Of a DNA stretch of 64,000 nucleotides, positions 18,433 to 26,183 are shown one piece after another (the stretch's first letter is position 1; each line of letters begins with the position of its first letter). The notes beneath the pieces are model-generated. The model ran no database searches. It saw nothing but the letters and a program-made list of their open reading frames with translations, and had not been told where the DNA came from. The DNA comes from JAIEPM01 sp964546815. GTDB taxonomy: Bacteria > Cyanobacteriota > Vampirovibrionia > Obscuribacterales > Obscuribacteraceae. A program made the position numbers and the translations under genes. The DNA is taken from NCBI GenBank assembly GCA_964546815.1, contig CAZJLR010000001.1, positions 604,907 through 668,906 of the forward strand. Reading direction: 5' to 3'.

Positions 18433-19602
18433 CTAATAGACAGTTTTCAGTGCTTCAACACAAGCTTCATTTTCATCGGGCAAACCGATTGTAATGCGGA
18501 AGCAATGTGGAAGTCCAAACGCACCCAATGGGCGAATTGCCACGCCTTTGCGCAACATTCCATCGTGGATTTGTTTTACTTTCTCCGCACTCTTCGTCGG
18601 CAGCATGATGAAATTGGTTGACGACGGAACGTACTCCCAGCCGAGCTTCTCGAATTCGTTGCTGAAATACCGCATGCCCTCGTCGTTGTTCTCCAGAACG
18701 CCTCCGAGATACGTCGTGTCTTTGATCGCCGCAGTAGCAGCGACTTGCGCAAGCATGTTTGGCTCGAAAGGTAATTTGACTTTGTTGACGTAGTTGATGA
18801 GATATTCGTGTCCCATTCCGTAGCCGACACGAAGCCCAGCCATCGCATAAGCTTTTGAGAAAGATCTGAGAGTGAGTACATTGTCATACCGATACGTCAT
18901 TGAGTCAGGGAATTCAGCGATACCCATTGTGAATTCAAAATAGGCTTCATCCAAAATTACCAAAACATGGTCTGGAACTTTTTTGATGAATGTTTCGAAC
19001 TCAGCACGAGAAAACATCGTTCCCGTGGGGTTGTTTGGATTGCACAAATAAACGAGTTTTGTTTTCTCGGTTACTGCCTCGGCAATCCCGTCGAGGTCAA
19101 ATTTGTAGTCTTTCAAAGGTACTTGAACAAGCTTTACGCCTTGCGAATTTACGAGGACGTAAATGCCAATAAATGTTCCAGCAGAAGTAACAACTTCATC
19201 ATCACCGTGCAAAAATGCGCGGACGATGTTTGCCATGATGCTCTCGGAGCCGCTGCCCACAACAACATTTTCAGGCTTGACTCTATAAACTTCAGCCAAA
19301 GTCTCTCTTAACTTAAAGCCACCAGATTCGGGATAGCGATTGATGTCGCCCATCACCTTTTTCATCGCATCTAATGCGCTTTTCGGTGGTCCCAGTGGAT
19401 TTTCGTTTGACGCCAGATTGATGAATCTCTCAATGCCCAGCTCAGCCTTGAGTGCGTCATTCGGACGCCCTGGTTGGTAAGCATTCAGAGCCTCGATATG
19501 CGGAGGCACCAGGCGTTTTGGCACCGACAATGACTCAAGTTTTGTGATGTTTGCGCCGGAGCTAGATTCGTTCATCCACGAAAGCCGCTGGATAGTATTC
19601 AT
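18433..19602 (-). CDS. hisC: Histidinol-phosphate aminotransferase-like PLP enzyme
   Basis: 389 aa, fold-type I aminotransferase of the HisC group, converting imidazole-acetol phosphate to histidinol phosphate with glutamate. Diagnostic segments: NLASNENPLGPPKSA (substrate/PLP region), VVGSGSESIM, YLCNPNNPTGT, ILDEAYFEF (Asp to the PLP nitrogen) and LRSFSKAYAMAGLRVGYG, where the Lys of SFSKAY forms the Schiff base. The C-terminal RPLGAFGLPHCFRITIG motif is also typical. No other his gene is adjacent, so a related specificity such as aromatic amino acids cannot be excluded. The ATG at 19602 has a weak ribosome site; Met10 is an alternative. Confidence 0.88.
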   Translation of the reverse strand: MNTIQRLSWMNESSSGANITKLESLSVPKRLVPPHIEALNAYQPGRPNDALKAELGIERFINLASNENPLGPPKSALDAMKKVMGDINRYPESGGFKLRETLAEVYRVKPENVVVGSGSESIMANIVRAFLHGDDEVVTSAGTFIGIYVLVNSQGVKLVQVPLKDYKFDLDGIAEAVTEKTKLVYLCNPNNPTGTMFSRAEFETFIKKVPDHVLVILDEAYFEFTMGIAEFPDSMTYRYDNVLTLRSFSKAYAMAGLRVGYGMGHEYLINYVNKVKLPFEPNMLAQVAATAAIKDTTYLGGVLENNDEGMRYFSNEFEKLGWEYVPSSTNFIMLPTKSAEKVKQIHDGMLRKGVAIRPLGAFGLPHCFRITIGLPDENEACVEALKTVY

Positions 19603-19922
19603 GTCAAGGACAACCTATAGTTATCGCATCAGAGCCTTTGTTAATCAAATGCTCATAAATTTGATACAAGCTGTAACGGCTCAACATTAGCATCAAAGGA
19701 ATGTCACCTCAAGCGCTCTGCCCTGTTTCAAGGCGCTTATCAGAAAGGTCTAATGGTTTATCTCCATTTTTGCCCTGATAGACACAGTTTTGGGGCTTTA
19801 TTGTCAGCAGCAGTCTTCAAGACCAGCACAAATACTAGATTTTTTTTCGTTAACAGGGGCAGAACAATGGGTCGAGAATGACTTTGCTCCTCGAATTGGG
19901 TGTGCTAACATGTAAAAGATAT
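19603..19922. other. Gene-free stretch between hisC and tRNA-Gly
   Basis: 320 nt without a credible reading frame. It must hold the minus-strand hisC promoter and the plus-strand tRNA promoter. A T-rich run lies near 19842. I see no known RNA family here. Confidence 0.5.
19884..19911 (+). promoter_or_regulatory. Candidate sigma70-type promoter of tRNA-Gly
   Basis: TTGCTC (19884-19889) and TAACAT (19906-19911) are separated by 16 nt. The tRNA 5' end follows 11 nt later. Both boxes match consensus only partly. Confidence 0.4.
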
Positions 19923-19996
19923 GCGGGTGTAGTTCAATGGTAGAACGACAGCCTTCCAAGCTGTACACGCGGGTTCGATTCCCGCTACCCGCTCCA
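19923..19996 (+). tRNA. tRNA-Gly (anticodon TCC)
   Basis: A complete 74-nt cloverleaf. The acceptor stem GCGGGTG pairs with TACCCGC (one G-U). The D arm contains AATGGTA, the anticodon loop CTTCCAA gives anticodon TCC, and the T arm is CGGGTTCGATTCCCG. The 3' CCA is encoded. It reads GGA/GGG glycine codons. Confidence 0.97.
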
Positions 19997-20109
19997 ATTT
20001 TTAACCACTAAACAATATATTCGCCTCCAAGATGGTCTTCAAGGAGGCACAGAATTGATGTGCCTTCAGTCCAGCTATCCCAGCCATAGACAAGAATGTC
20101 GTTTAACAA

Positions 20110-20138
20110 TTGTAGGGGCTACGCCACGCGTCGCCCGC
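20110..20138 (+). repeat. Dispersed palindromic repeat (copy 1)
   Basis: The 29-nt sequence starting TTGTAGGGGC and ending CGTCGCCCGC matches the element at 63871-63899 with about three differences. Its core (acgcCACGCGT) is self-complementary. It lies in non-coding DNA downstream of tRNA-Gly and beyond the 3' end of dtd, a typical place for REP-like elements. Confidence 0.75.
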
Positions 20139-20203
20139 CCTTAAACACGTTCTAAAAATAAGCTTCCAAAAATCCGCACCGCAGACAGTGGCAAGACGAA
20201 AAA

Positions 20204-20677
20204 CTACTTCTGCTGCTTCTCAGCCAGCTCCTGAGCGCTTTGGTATTCAAGTATTAGTGTCACAGGACCATCATTACAGAGCGTAACTTCCATGTGCGCG
20301 CCAAAAATGCCCCGTTCTACATGAACACCCAGACTCTCAAGAACGCTTGCAAAATACTCATAAAGCCGCTGACCTTCCTGCGGACTTGCCGCTTTTGTAA
20401 AGCCAGGTCTGCGACCCTTTTTCCAATCTGCCGCCAATGTAAACTGCGAAATCAACAATACGGCGCCCTTTACGTCAATGAGCGACAAGTTCATTTTGCC
20501 TTCAGAATCTGCAAAGATGCGCAACTCGCTTGCCTTGCGGGCGAGATAGTCGCAATCCTTCTCACAGTCGCCCTGCTCAACGCAGAGCAAAATCATGTAG
20601 CCCAGTCCAATTGACCCTACGGTCTTACCATCGACAACTACATTCGAACTTGAGCACCTTTGTACAACTGCCTTCAT
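20204..20677 (-). CDS. dtd: D-aminoacyl-tRNA deacylase
   Basis: 157 aa, the normal length. It removes D-amino acids (and glycine mischarged on tRNA-Ala) from tRNA as a homodimer. Both active-site signatures are present: SQFTLAADWKKGRRPGF (the SQFTL motif) and NDGPVTLILE (the NDGPVT motif). The N-terminus MKAVVQRCSSSNVVV is typical. It is transcribed away from the initiator tRNA gene. It is a translation-fidelity gene sitting between two tRNA genes. Confidence 0.96.
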   Translation of the reverse strand: MKAVVQRCSSSNVVVDGKTVGSIGLGYMILLCVEQGDCEKDCDYLARKASELRIFADSEGKMNLSLIDVKGAVLLISQFTLAADWKKGRRPGFTKAASPQEGQRLYEYFASVLESLGVHVERGIFGAHMEVTLCNDGPVTLILEYQSAQELAEKQQK

Positions 20678-20777
20678 TGTGTAAACCGCGAATTTGCCGT
20701 CCTGGCCAGCCTGTGAGCGACAATTTATCTGTGCGCACTTGAAGGCTGCGGAATTATGCTACCATTTAATCTATCGA

Positions 20778-20854
<77 letters not shown>

Positions 20855-21001
20855 AATCAGAACATATAAGAATCGGCAATCTTCACGGAGAGCCGATTCT
20901 TTGTTTTGGGAACACGATAGGCAACTTTGCTTCAACAACGAAAGAGTTCCGCGCTTTTGCTCTGTTGTATCATGTAATTACAACACCTTCGGTTGACAAT
21001 C

Positions 21002-21580
21002 ATGTCTATTCCAGCAAGAAGTCTAAAGCTAACTGCCGAAAATTATCTTGAGTTTGAGCAATCAGGACAGGTTCGGCATGAATATGTTGCGGGCCAATTG
21101 TTTGCCATGGTGGGTGCCAGCGCAGCGCACAACGTGATCGCACTCAACATAGCATCAATAGTAAAGGCGCAGTTGCGTGGCTCGCAGTGTCGCACCTACA
21201 TGTCCGATATGAAGATAAGGATCAAATCACTGGATACGTTCTACTATCCTGACGTAATGGTTACTTGTGAAAAATTCGTCCAAAATAGCCTGTTTCAGAG
21301 CGAACCAGCAATTGTGTTCGAGGTATTGTCACCTTCAACAATGCATATTGATCGCCGAGAAAAATTCATGGCATACCAACAAATTTCAAGCCTAAGAGAA
21401 TATATTGTGGTGCATCAGAACGAGCCCGAAATAGAATTGTTTTGCAAGGATAAATCGGGATCCTGGGAAAGGTTCGATGTGAATAACGAGTTGATTCTAT
21501 CTGGCGTGCAGGGTTGTGGACTTTCCCTAAAGTTAGCCGACATTTACGAAGGTATTGATTTCGCATCTACCAGTTTGTAA
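21002..21580 (+). CDS. Uma2 family (DUF820) putative endonuclease
   Basis: About 192 aa of the PD-(D/E)XK-like Uma2/DUF820 family, very abundant in Cyanobacteria and relatives. Typical segments: LTAENYLEFEQSGQVRHEYVAGQLFAM at the start, YPDVMVTCE (catalytic Asp region), PAIVFEVLSPST (the ExLSPST signature) and DRREKFMAYQQISSLREYIVV. I chose the ATG at 21002; a TTG three codons earlier is also possible. Biological function of the family is unclear. It lies next to a degenerate region, which suits a mobile or accessory gene. Confidence 0.85.
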   Translation: MSIPARSLKLTAENYLEFEQSGQVRHEYVAGQLFAMVGASAAHNVIALNIASIVKAQLRGSQCRTYMSDMKIRIKSLDTFYYPDVMVTCEKFVQNSLFQSEPAIVFEVLSPSTMHIDRREKFMAYQQISSLREYIVVHQNEPEIELFCKDKSGSWERFDVNNELILSGVQGCGLSLKLADIYEGIDFASTSL

Positions 21581-21648
21581 TCAACAAAAAGAGCACAGAG
21601 GCATACATTGCAGTGTATATGAAGGTACTGCGAGTTCATTCAATTCTA

Positions 21649-21804
21649 CTAGTTTTCAAAGACCGACCTTTGTATTTTTCTTGCCTGCTCTAATTCCGAT
21701 AGCGAGGCATGTCGTTTGTTCATTAGCTGAAAAACTCGCTGCCAGTCGGCTATCAACGCTTGCTTCTCACTCTTTAGCAGTGCTCGCTGCAGCTCTTGTT
21801 TCAT
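21649..21804 (-). CDS. Small unrecognised frame, 51 aa
   Basis: Starts MKQELQRALLKSEKQALIAD and continues as an amphipathic, Gln/Glu/Lys-rich helix-forming peptide ending VFEN. No strong ribosome site. It lies 13 nt after the end of the zeta-toxin-like fragment on the same strand. It may be a surviving piece of the same decayed locus, a small partner protein, or chance. I do not recognise it. Confidence 0.3.
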   Translation of the reverse strand: MKQELQRALLKSEKQALIADWQRVFQLMNKRHASLSELEQARKIQRSVFEN

Positions 21805-21817
21805 CGTCTCGCTGGCT

Positions 21818-22084
21818 TTAGCTGGAGAGCGCTGTCAGCTCAGCAAATCGCTTTTTATCGCAGCGAAGAATCTCATTCACTCTTGGATGAAAAGATCGCA
21901 GCTCGCCACCATTGATGACCACAAAATTGCCATCGGCTAAGACTGTTCTGCTGCGCTCCAAAAGACTGCTCTTTCCAGAGCCGGGCTGACCGCCACCATG
22001 ATTGCTGTTATTACCAATGGAGCAGCTGATAGCATTAGAATTTGCTTCTTCTCGATTGGAGAGGAATTCCGTGGTAAAGACTTC
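21818..22084 (-). pseudogene. Zeta-toxin-like kinase remnant
   Basis: An open stretch of 88 codons between a TAG and a TAA. It reads FLSNREEA, then a Walker A loop GGQPGSGKSSL, then FVVINGGELRSFHP and NEILRCDKKRFAELT. That order (P-loop, hydrophobic strand plus GDELR-like motif, FHP, then a short helix with LT) is the pattern of the zeta-toxin family, kinases that phosphorylate UDP-GlcNAc. The strand before the P-loop is disrupted, no start codon is evident, and the frame ends where the family normally continues for over 100 residues. So this is a broken gene. No epsilon-type antitoxin is recognisable. Confidence 0.6.
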
Positions 22085-22395
22085 CTAGATGAGCTTACAG
22101 AGAGCCCCGGCGATGATCGAGGTAGCTTCCTCAGAATGAGTTGCAATCCATGCGTTCAAGTAAATCAAGTAGCTTCGGCAAGAAGTTTGGCATTAGCTGC
22201 AAGAAGCTTTCAATGGCTATATCGCTTGGAACCTCGCATCATCAACCAATCTTCAATGCCCAAAGGCAAACATGAATTCTTGTAAATCGTAGATTGCTAT
22301 CACAGCTCTGCAAGACTTTTTAGATGCGGAAAACCGTGTAGGATTAAGTTGCCTGACATGGGAATCTTACATCATCTAGGCTACCAAAACGACCG
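22085..22395. other. Degenerate gene-free stretch
   Basis: About 310 nt without a credible gene. On the minus strand short open pieces in different frames suggest that the decayed zeta-like locus once extended here, but I could not assign them to a family. Plus-strand frames across this area overlap the remnant and have no ribosome site. Confidence 0.4.
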
Positions 22396-22423
22396 ATACC
22401 GACGCGACTCGCCGGTATTTTTT
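22396..22423 (+). terminator. Rho-independent-like terminator
   Basis: ATACCG and CGGTAT pair, with an inner CG/CG pair after an A-C mismatch, followed directly by TTTTTT. Oriented to the plus strand, it would end transcripts from the Uma2 side, 86 nt before the small membrane protein at 22510. It could also act as an attenuator for that gene. Confidence 0.55.
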
Positions 22424-22509
22424 GTCGTGTACTGCAAAGTTTTTTTCGAGAGAAAAAAGCTTCGGACATGCTTGTACTCAGGTACGGAGTTACACAGAGG
22501 TGAACGGCT

Positions 22510-22704
22510 ATGCCCATACAACAAAATACAGTATTACGAACGGGTTCGATATTGATGATCCTTTTATTGAGCCTGGGGGTTCTGCTTGCTTTCACGATTA
22601 TTAAATGCAGGATGCAAAACAAAAATCTTGTGTTTATACCTATGGCGAGTGGAGCTTCTGACGTGATAGATCTGGCGGCCTATCAAGAAAGAGTGCACAA
22701 ATAG
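22510..22704 (+). CDS. Small single-pass membrane protein
   Basis: 64 aa. A GAGGTG ribosome site lies 7 nt before the ATG, which strongly supports translation. Residues about 11-33 form one hydrophobic helix (TGSILMILLLSLGVLLAFTI), followed by a basic, then short soluble tail ending AAYQERVHK. No family recognised. It lies convergent to the pseudopilin operon end (22773). Confidence 0.6.
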   Translation: MPIQQNTVLRTGSILMILLLSLGVLLAFTIIKCRMQNKNLVFIPMASGASDVIDLAAYQERVHK

Positions 22705-22772
22705 GTTTTGTGCTAGAGTTTTCGAGACTTTGAATATTCTCTGCTGGCCAAATTGACCTAATTGAACGGAAA

Positions 22773-23243
22773 CTAAGGATTTACGGTGAGGCGCACGATG
22801 GGGAAGGTGTATGTTTTTTGCACTGGAATTACAGTTGCGAATACATCTTTTCCGAAAAATTCGATTGGCACTGGCATGGTTGCGCTCGATTTGGTGGTGA
22901 CTGTGACGAAGGGGCAAACGCCTGGGGCAGGGCTTCCACCGAAGTCGGTGTAGGTCACGTTGGTAACAGTTATGGGAGAAAGCAAATTGTTTGTCGAATT
23001 GAAAGTTTTGACGATTGTGTTGGCTAGCTGAGTTGCCTCTTGCTGGCTTGAGCCTTGCGCAGCGGCTCTTGCTGCGTCGCGACAGGCTCTTGCGTTAGTA
23101 CCGTAAGACATCATTGCAAAATTGATGTTTAACGCGAGTGCCACCACTCCAATTGCTATGAGTCCAGCTATTGCAATTTCAGCTGCGACTAATCCCTTAG
23201 CTGATCTTGTTGTTCTGTTTCTCTTGGAAAATGCAGTTTTCAT
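22773..23243 (-). CDS. TadE-like pseudopilin
   Basis: 156 aa. A basic leader (MKTAFSKRNRTTRSAKG) precedes a hydrophobic helix in which the residue after the Gly would be +1 and Glu is at +5 (G-LVAAE). This is the class III/Flp prepilin processing signature. A Ser/Thr-rich globular beta domain follows. Fits minor pseudopilins of Tad (tight adherence) systems. It is the last gene of the operon TPR protein, VWA protein, two pseudopilins. No prepilin peptidase, TadA ATPase or TadB/C is in the window, so the export machine must be elsewhere or absent. Confidence 0.7.
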   Translation of the reverse strand: MKTAFSKRNRTTRSAKGLVAAEIAIAGLIAIGVVALALNINFAMMSYGTNARACRDAARAAAQGSSQQEATQLANTIVKTFNSTNNLLSPITVTNVTYTDFGGSPAPGVCPFVTVTTKSSATMPVPIEFFGKDVFATVIPVQKTYTFPIVRLTVNP

Positions 23244-23285
23244 TGATTTCTACCTCTTAATTCCTCTACTGTGAAAACCGATTTT

Positions 23286-23843
23286 TTAGCGGTTTAAGCC
23301 TTGAGGATTTTCAGCCATTTCTCTAGATGCGCATGTAATATTCATGGGCGAAGTCAGCCCAGGGACCTGGGGAAAGATGTCGGAATTAAGTGCGAATAAC
23401 GGGTCTAATTTCGCACTGAGCTGAACCTCAATTTGGTAAACATTTTTCGACGAATCTGCCGGCAGCGAAAGACTGCTTGTGGTTCTCACACTGGAAGAAC
23501 CATTTATCGGCGTAGTTACAATCGCAATTGTTGTTGCGCCTGGTACGATTCCCGGCAGAGCTTTCAGATGAGCCGCAAGAGAGCTGTCAGCAAGGTCTTT
23601 GCAGGAAGGACCATCGGCTGTTGTTGTAGCAAAAGTGCTTCCCTTTGCCGCGGCATGTGCCATGTCTTGAACCATTATGTTAAACATCGTATTGCGGAAA
23701 GTTATGGTCGCAAGCGCCAACATTGGCATGAAAAACAAAATCAAGCAAACCCAGAGACCAATCGGAAGTTCAAGAATTGTCGAGCCATTCGCCTTTCTAA
23801 AGGCTGAGGTCATGACTGATTTGCGCATCGTTCTGCGTGACAT
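23286..23843 (-). CDS. TadE-like pseudopilin
   Basis: 185 aa. A basic leader ending KANG is followed by STILE, placing Glu at +5 after a processing Gly as in Flp/TadE prepilins. Then comes a long hydrophobic helix (LWVCLILFFMPMLALATITF) and a soluble domain containing two Cys (SCKDLAD and ITCASRE) that could form a disulfide. It lies 11 nt after the VWA gene and 42 nt before the next pseudopilin, clearly the same operon. The family call rests on the N-terminal signature and context. Confidence 0.7.
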   Translation of the reverse strand: MSRRTMRKSVMTSAFRKANGSTILELPIGLWVCLILFFMPMLALATITFRNTMFNIMVQDMAHAAAKGSTFATTTADGPSCKDLADSSLAAHLKALPGIVPGATTIAIVTTPINGSSSVRTTSSLSLPADSSKNVYQIEVQLSAKLDPLFALNSDIFPQVPGLTSPMNITCASREMAENPQGLNR

Positions 23844-23854
23844 TTCTCTGGCTC

Positions 23855-25459
23855 CTACTGTGTGATTGCTGAAAGGTTTCTAGCGATACTTGCGAATGCT
23901 TGATTCAATTTGTTTGTGTCATGCACTTGGAAAAAGCGCCCGCCGTTGCCGGCTGTAGTTGTGATGTTACCGAGAAGACTATTTTGTGCTGCTTGCTCCT
24001 GTGGGTTCAAATTCAATCCAACTGCGTAGATTGCGATGCCCTTGCTCTTAGCCTGCTGGGCAGCCAGGAAGCAGTTTTGTTCAGGGTTGCCACTCAACGG
24101 GGAACCGACGTTTGGAATACCATCCGTGAACAGAACAATTGCTCTTTTGGCGTTTGGTCTACTGGACGAATTATCGAACATTCTATTGGCACGCTCAAGT
24201 GAACCGCCGATATTTGTTGCACCAAGTGGAGCGATTGTCGAGATGACGTTTTGAATATTGCTTTGATTGTTTGGATCGTCCTGGATGTGAAGACTAACAG
24301 CTGGTAGGGGAAAGTCTGTTTCGCCGCCGGCTGGATAGCTTTGACTTACGTTTGAATCATGAACTTTAGTGTTTTCGTCTTGTCCTACCTTTTCATCGAA
24401 GGCGACGAATCCAAAGTGAGCATTTGCATTGTTGCCCATCAATCTTACGAATTCTTTGGCTGCAGCTTCGGCTTCTGCCCACGGGTGCGAATGCTTGCGG
24501 CATAGTTCAAGATATTTTGCTTGATAGCCGGCTTTTGGTACCACGATGCCAGAGAGAGCGGTTTTGGCACCACTTGATTCAAACACAGCTTCGTTTTCCA
24601 AATTGCCCCTGGCCGCTTCGACTAAAGCACCAACATTGGGGAAATCAAAACCACCTTCGGAGAAATTAGTGAAGTCTGGCTTTTCATCGAAATTAACAAC
24701 GACATCTGTCGAGCCACTATCGGCAGCGACTCCGGGCGGGAAGTTTCCGGGGAAAGAATTGTTGGTTGCTCCGCGCAACGCGAAATTAACGGAGATATTT
24801 TCGGGACGCATGCCGCCGATGAAATTAGATCCTTTCGAAACAACTATATAGTCAATCTTTCCGGTGTTGTTATTCCAGGTACGTTTAACTGTGGTAAGCA
24901 GTGTATTTTCTTTCATCGAAAGCGAACAGTCGAAGCAAAACACAAGGTCAATCTGCCCGACGCCACCACTTGCTTGTGCTTGAAGTGCGGTGGCATTGTC
25001 ACCGAGTCCAATTGCTTTTCCAGTCAGTGGAGCCAGTCCATAGTTGGCGCGAACCTCCATGAATTTACCTTTGGGGTCGCCCGCAGGAACTTGATTTCCA
25101 TCTCTATCAGTAAATATAAATTCTAAAAACGTTTGGTTTACAGCTGGTTGACCATTGCCAACTTGTGCATTTGAAAGTGAATTGCCAAAAATCTCATTTT
25201 GTTTGAACACACCGGTTGCGGCATTTATCGCATTTCCTTGCGAAATCGAAATGTCTGTATCGGAAGAACCGGCAAGAGTTGCAGCACCAGCCAGGGCTGC
25301 AGCTTCTGTGGCAGAACGTAGCTGCTCTCTAGCGATTGCAGTTCTAGATACTTCGAAAGAGAAGAGACCTAAAGCCACTATAACGCAAAGGGACAGTACA
25401 ACCATCGGCAGTACCACCGCCTGACCTTTCTGCCCTCTTACTCTCTTTGACGCGACCAT
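23855..25459 (-). CDS. TadG-like pilus protein with von Willebrand factor A domain
   Basis: 534 aa. The N-terminus GQKGQAVVLPMVVLSLCVIV resembles the TadG/TadE_like anchor, followed by EQLRSATEAAALAGAATLA, a signature of TadG (putative Flp pilus-assembly) proteins. A VWA domain starts near residue 170: the MIDAS motif FCFDCSLSM (D-x-S-x-S), the Thr in GATNIGGSLERA and the Asp in LFTDGIPN complete the metal site. A roughly 120-residue insertion sits between strand 1 and the next helix. Probably surface-exposed, metal-dependent adhesion. Second gene of the operon, 32 nt after the TPR gene. Confidence 0.82.
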   Translation of the reverse strand: MVASKRVRGQKGQAVVLPMVVLSLCVIVALGLFSFEVSRTAIAREQLRSATEAAALAGAATLAGSSDTDISISQGNAINAATGVFKQNEIFGNSLSNAQVGNGQPAVNQTFLEFIFTDRDGNQVPAGDPKGKFMEVRANYGLAPLTGKAIGLGDNATALQAQASGGVGQIDLVFCFDCSLSMKENTLLTTVKRTWNNNTGKIDYIVVSKGSNFIGGMRPENISVNFALRGATNNSFPGNFPPGVAADSGSTDVVVNFDEKPDFTNFSEGGFDFPNVGALVEAARGNLENEAVFESSGAKTALSGIVVPKAGYQAKYLELCRKHSHPWAEAEAAAKEFVRLMGNNANAHFGFVAFDEKVGQDENTKVHDSNVSQSYPAGGETDFPLPAVSLHIQDDPNNQSNIQNVISTIAPLGATNIGGSLERANRMFDNSSSRPNAKRAIVLFTDGIPNVGSPLSGNPEQNCFLAAQQAKSKGIAIYAVGLNLNPQEQAAQNSLLGNITTTAGNGGRFFQVHDTNKLNQAFASIARNLSAITQ

Positions 25460-25491
25460 TTTCGTTTTCTCCGTGTGTTTATAAGTTGGTT

Positions 25492-26061
25492 TTAGATTGC
25501 TTTGACAGCAACTGCTACCGGTTTTTCAGAATCTTTGATTGTTTTGAGAGCGTTTGCCAATTCAACTCTTGCACCGCGTTCTTGTGATTTGAGCATAGCT
25601 TCGATGCAAAGTTTTTCAGCAATTTTTGGAGCACCCAAAATCATGTAGCAAAATGCCAAACCTGTTTTAGCGCGAGCATAGAGCGGATTGATATTGAGCG
25701 ACTCCTGGTAGTTCAAAATTGCGCTTGTTTGCTTTCCGGCATAACGGTAAGCATCACCTAGCAAGCAAAAGTCTTCCGGTGAGCGCAAGCCGGCTTTAAC
25801 CAGTCCTTGCATTTCAACAGCGGCTTTGTTGCTATATCCAGCGCTTATCAAAAGCTCAACAAGACGGCGGCGAGTTTGAAGATCGCTTGGATTTTGTCTG
25901 ATGTGTTGGACAAGCACGTCAATCGATTGTCTCTTTTCGGTTTGAGTCATGTTTGTCGGCAGGTTGATTGCTCCTGGAGCGATAGCTGAACTTGCCATAC
26001 ATGGCATTGTGGCTGCTGCAAGTGCTGTAATCGTTAGGATAGCTGCCTTCATCGTCTTCAT
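25492..26061 (-). CDS. Secreted TPR-like protein, first gene of the pilus operon
   Basis: About 189 aa. A signal peptide (KAAILTITALAAATMPCMAS) precedes two to three TPR units (SPEDFCLLGDAYRYAGKQTS and LYARAKTGLAFCYMILGAPK). I chose the ATG at 26061: GGGAG lies about 10 nt upstream and the signal peptide follows. A longer reading from 26187 would run through the operator and into the response-regulator gene end. TPR lipoproteins or periplasmic proteins (TadD-like) are standard Tad components, which fits its place in front of the TadG/TadE genes. An 11-bp repeat operator lies 63-105 nt upstream. Confidence 0.8.
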   Translation of the reverse strand: MKTMKAAILTITALAAATMPCMASSAIAPGAINLPTNMTQTEKRQSIDVLVQHIRQNPSDLQTRRRLVELLISAGYSNKAAVEMQGLVKAGLRSPEDFCLLGDAYRYAGKQTSAILNYQESLNINPLYARAKTGLAFCYMILGAPKIAEKLCIEAMLKSQERGARVELANALKTIKDSEKPVAVAVKAI

Positions 26062-26111
26062 TTGAGTTTCTCTCCCGCTTTGTGTACGCCGTCGCTTTTG
26101 CGATTGGTTTA

Positions 26112-26117
26112 ACTTTA
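26112..26117 (-). promoter_or_regulatory. Candidate -10 box of the pilus operon
   Basis: TAAAGT on the minus strand, 10 nt downstream of the last 11-bp repeat, 4 of 6 matches to TATAAT. There is no recognisable -35; the repeat array occupies its place, as expected for an activator-dependent promoter. Confidence 0.4.
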
Positions 26118-26127
26118 GCCAGGAAGA

Positions 26128-26166
26128 GTAAACCGCTAGTAAACGAAAGGTTGCAGATTGGTAAAC
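26128..26166 (-). promoter_or_regulatory. 11-bp direct-repeat operator in front of the pilus operon
   Basis: On the minus strand GTTTAC occurs at 26166-26161, 26144-26139 and 26133-26128, i.e. spaced 22 and 11 bp. A degenerate TGCAAC (26155-26150) fills the missing 11-bp step. The same element, with the same intervening CTGCAACCTTT, lies at 26889-26929 on the other side of the response-regulator gene. OmpR/PhoB-family regulators typically bind direct repeats with 11-bp period. Confidence 0.7.
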
Positions 26167-26183
26167 GGCAAAAAATTGGGGGC

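Noticed and set aside
20023..20066. Overlapping hairpins downstream of tRNA-Gly
   Set aside because: Stems are short, mutually exclusive and lack T-tracts; not enough for a terminator or RNA gene call.
21998..22285. 95-codon plus-strand frame
   Set aside because: Overlaps the zeta-toxin-like remnant on the opposite strand, no ribosome site, no known motif.
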